Of a stretch of DNA of 64,000 nt, positions 60,926 to 64,000 are shown piece by piece. Both the position numbers and the translations under genes were made by a program. Source of the DNA: Gigaspora margarita (lineage: Eukaryota; Glomeromycota; Glomeromycetes; Diversisporales; Gigasporaceae); contig WTPW01002496.1 in the NCBI GenBank assembly GCA_009809945.1, positions 20,513 to 84,512 of the forward strand, in the 5' to 3' direction. The first letter of the stretch is position 1. Every line of letters begins with the position of its first letter. The notes under the pieces are model-generated. The model did no database searches, had not been told where the DNA came from, and saw only the letters and a program-made list of their open reading frames with translations.

Positions 60926-62150
60926 GTTTAGATCAAAGGATTAATTAAAATTGATAGATGATCAATTAATTATTATAATTGATAAATATATAAACTAATC
61001 AAGTGATTGATTTGAAATATGATGTATGAAGATTGTGTTAAATATAATTGATATATTTATAAAATATTTTTTAAAAAAGAGACAAAATCATAAAGATGTA
61101 TTTATGAAAAGAAAAAGAAATTATCAAGTTTTTCTGAAAATAATAATTCAATAATGAACAATACTATGAAAATGTATTTATAATTCAATAACAATACTAT
61201 AACAATCTTGTGAAGATGTACTATATCCTATCATAAATAAGCACCCTTTATTGAAATTTTAAACTCAAATAGCTTGAAAAATATCTAATTAAACTTAATA
61301 AAAATTTATTTGTTTAAATTTAGATTTATAAAGATTAAGTTAAAAAAAATTTTATTGAGTTTGATTAGATATTTTCAAGTTATTTAAGTTTAAAATTTCA
61401 AAAAAGAGATGCTTATTCATGATAGAATATGGTATTCATAATACAATAACAATATGGTGAGAATTCAAATAAGATTTTTAATAAATAACTATTGTTTTTA
61501 TTAATTCAATTGATTGAAGTCTGAAGAAAAAACTTCTAAGCCAAAAAATGAGCTCTTAAATACATAATCATTTTTATATACAAAATATATAACTAATTTA
61601 AAAAGGCTAACAAAGACAAATTATTAGAAAAACCAATTAATTCTTCTATAACTTTCTGAAACAATTTCTTGACAAGATTATATTATTTTGTAAAATACTT
61701 CTTTTTAAAACAATCAAATGCTTTATGTTGTTTTCTTTAAAAGACAAATAAGAATATGAATTTCTGTATCTAATCCATACTTTATATTACAAAAATGACT
61801 TAGAAAGAAGATAAAGATATTTTAGTCATTATTGTACAAGGAACAGCAATTTTAATTGTGAATGTTTCATTATTATGCCATATGATCAATGATATCTAAA
61901 CTTTATTGTTAATAGTACTTTGTTAAGTGGACTTCTTTATTCTAAAAGGAACTGAAGTATAAATATCAGAAGATAAAAAAAAGATAATAAGGCACAATCA
62001 AAAGATTCTGAATAGTAGAATTTAGTATTACATCCAAGTCTTGTATATGTATTAGGGTTGAGTGAGAGATTTTCTTCAATTGGTATACAATGTGGCTAAG
62101 ATCCAGTTATAGTAACAAAAAATGACTATCTGGGAAGGTGTAGTGATTAA

Positions 62151-63729
62151 GGGTATTCTCAAGCAATTTCCTTAATGTGATCTGATAGTAATTTAAATAA
62201 TGCTCAATTATTATAATTGATTGTAATAATGATTGAATTATTGTTTGAGCTGATCACCTTTGTTTTATTGTATTATTGCTATGTTTTCAACAAACCGTAA
62301 CAAAAAAAAAGATGACTATCCAACAAACAAATATAACCCCTTCTTTGGTAGCATCCCAACAAACAAATGTGGTTTCAGCAACTCCAAGTACCTTTTACAA
62401 ACTTAATAAATTTTTATATATTGTTACAGCAACAATATTCATAGCTTCTAGTTTCTTTAGCTTCGAACAAGACCAATGCTAAAAATAACAAAGTATTTAT
62501 TAAAAATTTTTTAAAAAAAATAAAATAAATAAAAATAATATTAGGTAAAAAATATATATATGGAATTGCTGAATTTGATATAAAAGTTAGAAGATAATAA
62601 AAATTAGCAAGATGGTCTTGGAATTTTTTAATTAACAATAAAAGTTTTAAATATTAAAACCAATGTAATAATTTTTTGACAATTGTAATTTTGCTAAAGA
62701 TCCATGACATAAAGCAAAGTATTTGAACAATCTCTTTGTTTACTCTATTAATAAACAGTTTGGACAATCAGTATTAATCCTATGAAAAAAAATGGTCTGT
62801 CTCCAGGCTTTTTTCAATAAAATGGCAACTCACTAGATTAGTTTTTTCAGCCTCTGACTACAGTCAGACCTCTCTGTAATCACCTTTTTTGGTGATTGTT
62901 TAGAGGTGTAACTATAAATAAAATACTTTGTTATGGTCACATGACCAAAGATCAATTAGTAATATATTTGTGCATATTTGAAATACTATTATAAAAGTTA
63001 AAATATTTGATAGTGAATAACTTTTGATCCAGTGGCCCAATTTGGATAAAATAACCGCTAGAGTATTTTTAAAGAGAATAAAATTGCAAATCTAGTTACA
63101 AAATGCTAAGATCATTAAGGATTTTTTGCTAGATAATTTAAATTTAATTAATTCTTAAACATGTAAAGTGACACAAATCCTTAACGATTACAAAAGCATG
63201 TAATTGGATTTTAACAATTTTGGGCTCATTAAAATTATCTCATCGAGATGAACATTTTGGTGGTTGTTTTATTTAAACCAGACTACTACATCAAAAGTTA
63301 TTTGTTTTCAAACCTTTAAGAATTTTTAATAGAATATTTTAAATAAACAAAAATATGAATATCGGCCAGTCAAATTTTTTTAATCCATATTTGGTCAAAA
63401 TTGGTGACTATAAAGAGGTTTTTATTAATAAACTTGATAAAAAAATCAAAAATTTTTTGTGATAGTGATTATAGGTGATTTGTAACTATAAAGAGGTTTT
63501 TTATCTATATTTAAATCCTTGCACAATATTAGATACATATAGTACATACATGTATATATAGGGTTATATATATATATATATTTCCATATGCATATTATCA
63601 AAATACAGTTACGTATAAAGTTGTCATACTTATATAGAGGTGTGACTATATGGGTTGTGACTATAGAGAGATCTAACTGTATTTAAAATTTTATTTTTGA
63701 TCAATTGATTTAGGCACTTGAGAATACCC
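62151..63729. mobile_element. Harbinger-like TIR element with nested pogo-like element
   Basis: The ends GGGTATTCTCAAG and CTTGAGAATACCC are exact inverted repeats flanked by TAA (62148-62150 and 63730-63732), fitting the 3-bp PIF/Harbinger target. The other LTR is uninterrupted at this point (GTAGTGGTTATCAATC near 44580). A 68-codon frame at 62276-62482 is unrecognised. Confidence 0.7.
62861..63679. mobile_element. pogo-like TIR element (819 bp), nested
   Basis: CAGTCAGACCTCTCTGTAAT at the left and AGAGAGATCTAACTG at the right, bounded by TA (62859-62860 and 63680-63681). The ends match the 173-bp MITE in the Helitrons. Its interior is an imperfect palindrome holding the GATCCAGTGGCCCAATTTGG module also seen in LTR family X. 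No transposase. Confidence 0.7.
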
Positions 63730-63866
63730 TAAATAAAGATATCAATCTATGACAATAGCTAGAGAGTTAATTATAGAAATTTATAATATATATTGATATA
63801 AAAATAAAAAGAAAAATAAATATAGAATAAAATAAAAAATAAATATTGAAATGAAAATAAATATGT

Positions 63867-64000
63867 TGTTAACCTATAGAAATTGCTATAAAACACAAAA
63901 TCGATCATAACTCTTGATCCACTGATCCAAATTGAATGAAACTACCACCATTAGAATCAGCTCACTGAGACGGTTCTAACGAGCTAAAGATCATCCAAAC
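63867..64000 (+). mobile_element. LTR family X copy 3, cut by window end
   Basis: TGTTAACCTATAGAAAT start, then CTTGATCCACTGATCCAAAT and ACTACCACCATTAGAATC, collinear with 3288 and 6562. It interrupts the outer end of the gypsy 5' LTR. It runs out of the window, so it may be an LTR of a complete element. Confidence 0.65.

Larger units (their letters stand above)
37742..63866 (-). mobile_element. Ty3/gypsy retrotransposon, expanded by nested insertions
   Basis: Minus-strand order is 5' LTR (60621-63866), candidate primer site, gag (60350-57310), protease, RT/RNase H and integrase (48746-44820), polypurine tract, 3' LTR (44808-37742). Protease-RT-RNase H-integrase order identifies Ty3/gypsy. 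A 15-bp duplication around the LINE at 48762-57294 links the two coding halves. Without the inserts the element would be about 9 kb. All genes carry stops or frameshifts. Confidence 0.75.
60621..63866 (-). repeat. 5' LTR of gypsy element, with insertions
   Basis: Collinear with 37742-44808 as described there. Its first bases read GGTTATTATTGG where the other LTR has TGTTACTATCAG. It is interrupted by elements at 60777-60925 and 62151-63729, and its outer end is cut by LTR family X at 63867. Confidence 0.65.

Overview
The window is very AT-rich eukaryotic DNA with one clear host gene and a dense, deeply nested population of transposable elements. The gene is a secreted chitin/polysaccharide deacetylase with three short GT-AG introns. 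That gene, the base composition and the LINE, Ty3/gypsy and Helitron families point to a filamentous, probably early-diverging fungus. An arbuscular mycorrhizal (Glomeromycotina) genome is my best guess, but this is inference and not proven. Single-base N calls and one 101-base N run show that it is a draft assembly.

Layout. 1-1.6 kb: broken coding-like segments of an unidentified plus-strand gene. 2.4-4.3 kb: three copies of a ~320-bp repeat, one split by a solo LTR. 4.3-8 kb: a foldback, a degenerate A-rich repeat field, and a second LTR copy split by an hAT-type element with a perfect 8-bp target duplication. 8-10.3 kb: plus-strand LINE 3' end split by another hAT-type element. 10.3-17 kb: a ~400-bp satellite invaded by a small hAT element, a 244-bp retro-type insert, and an inverted-repeat element that itself holds a minus-strand LINE, which holds a LINE tail. 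17-21.3 kb: MITEs, a minisatellite and a ~620-bp palindrome. 21.3-26.2 kb: the quietest part, with the deacetylase gene at 23997-25267.

26.7-36.5 kb is the most striking structure: two Helitron-type elements, each exactly 4353 bp between A^TC and CTAG^T ends, lie head-to-head around a 1042-bp spacer and make a ~9.7-kb palindrome. Each carries a field of degenerate ~100-bp repeats and the same 173-bp TA-flanked MITE. A decayed Helitron replication-protein fragment lies just outside, at ~36.9-37.7 kb.

37.7-63.9 kb is one minus-strand Ty3/gypsy retrotransposon stretched to ~26 kb by insertions. Its LTRs (TGTTA...TAACA), candidate primer-binding site and polypurine tract, gag, protease, RT/RNase H and integrase remnants can be followed. 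The largest insertion is an 8.5-kb LINE with a 15-bp target duplication and a poly(A) tail. Others are hAT, Harbinger-like and pogo-like elements and two tRNA-headed SINEs. The window ends 134 bp into a third copy of the first LTR family.

The elements do not form a pathway. What links them is layered insertion history, readable because many targets have uninterrupted paralogous copies in the same window. A second link is a hairpin-forming sequence module shared by the LTR family, the palindrome at 19.7-20.3 kb and a pogo-like element; I cannot match it to anything described.
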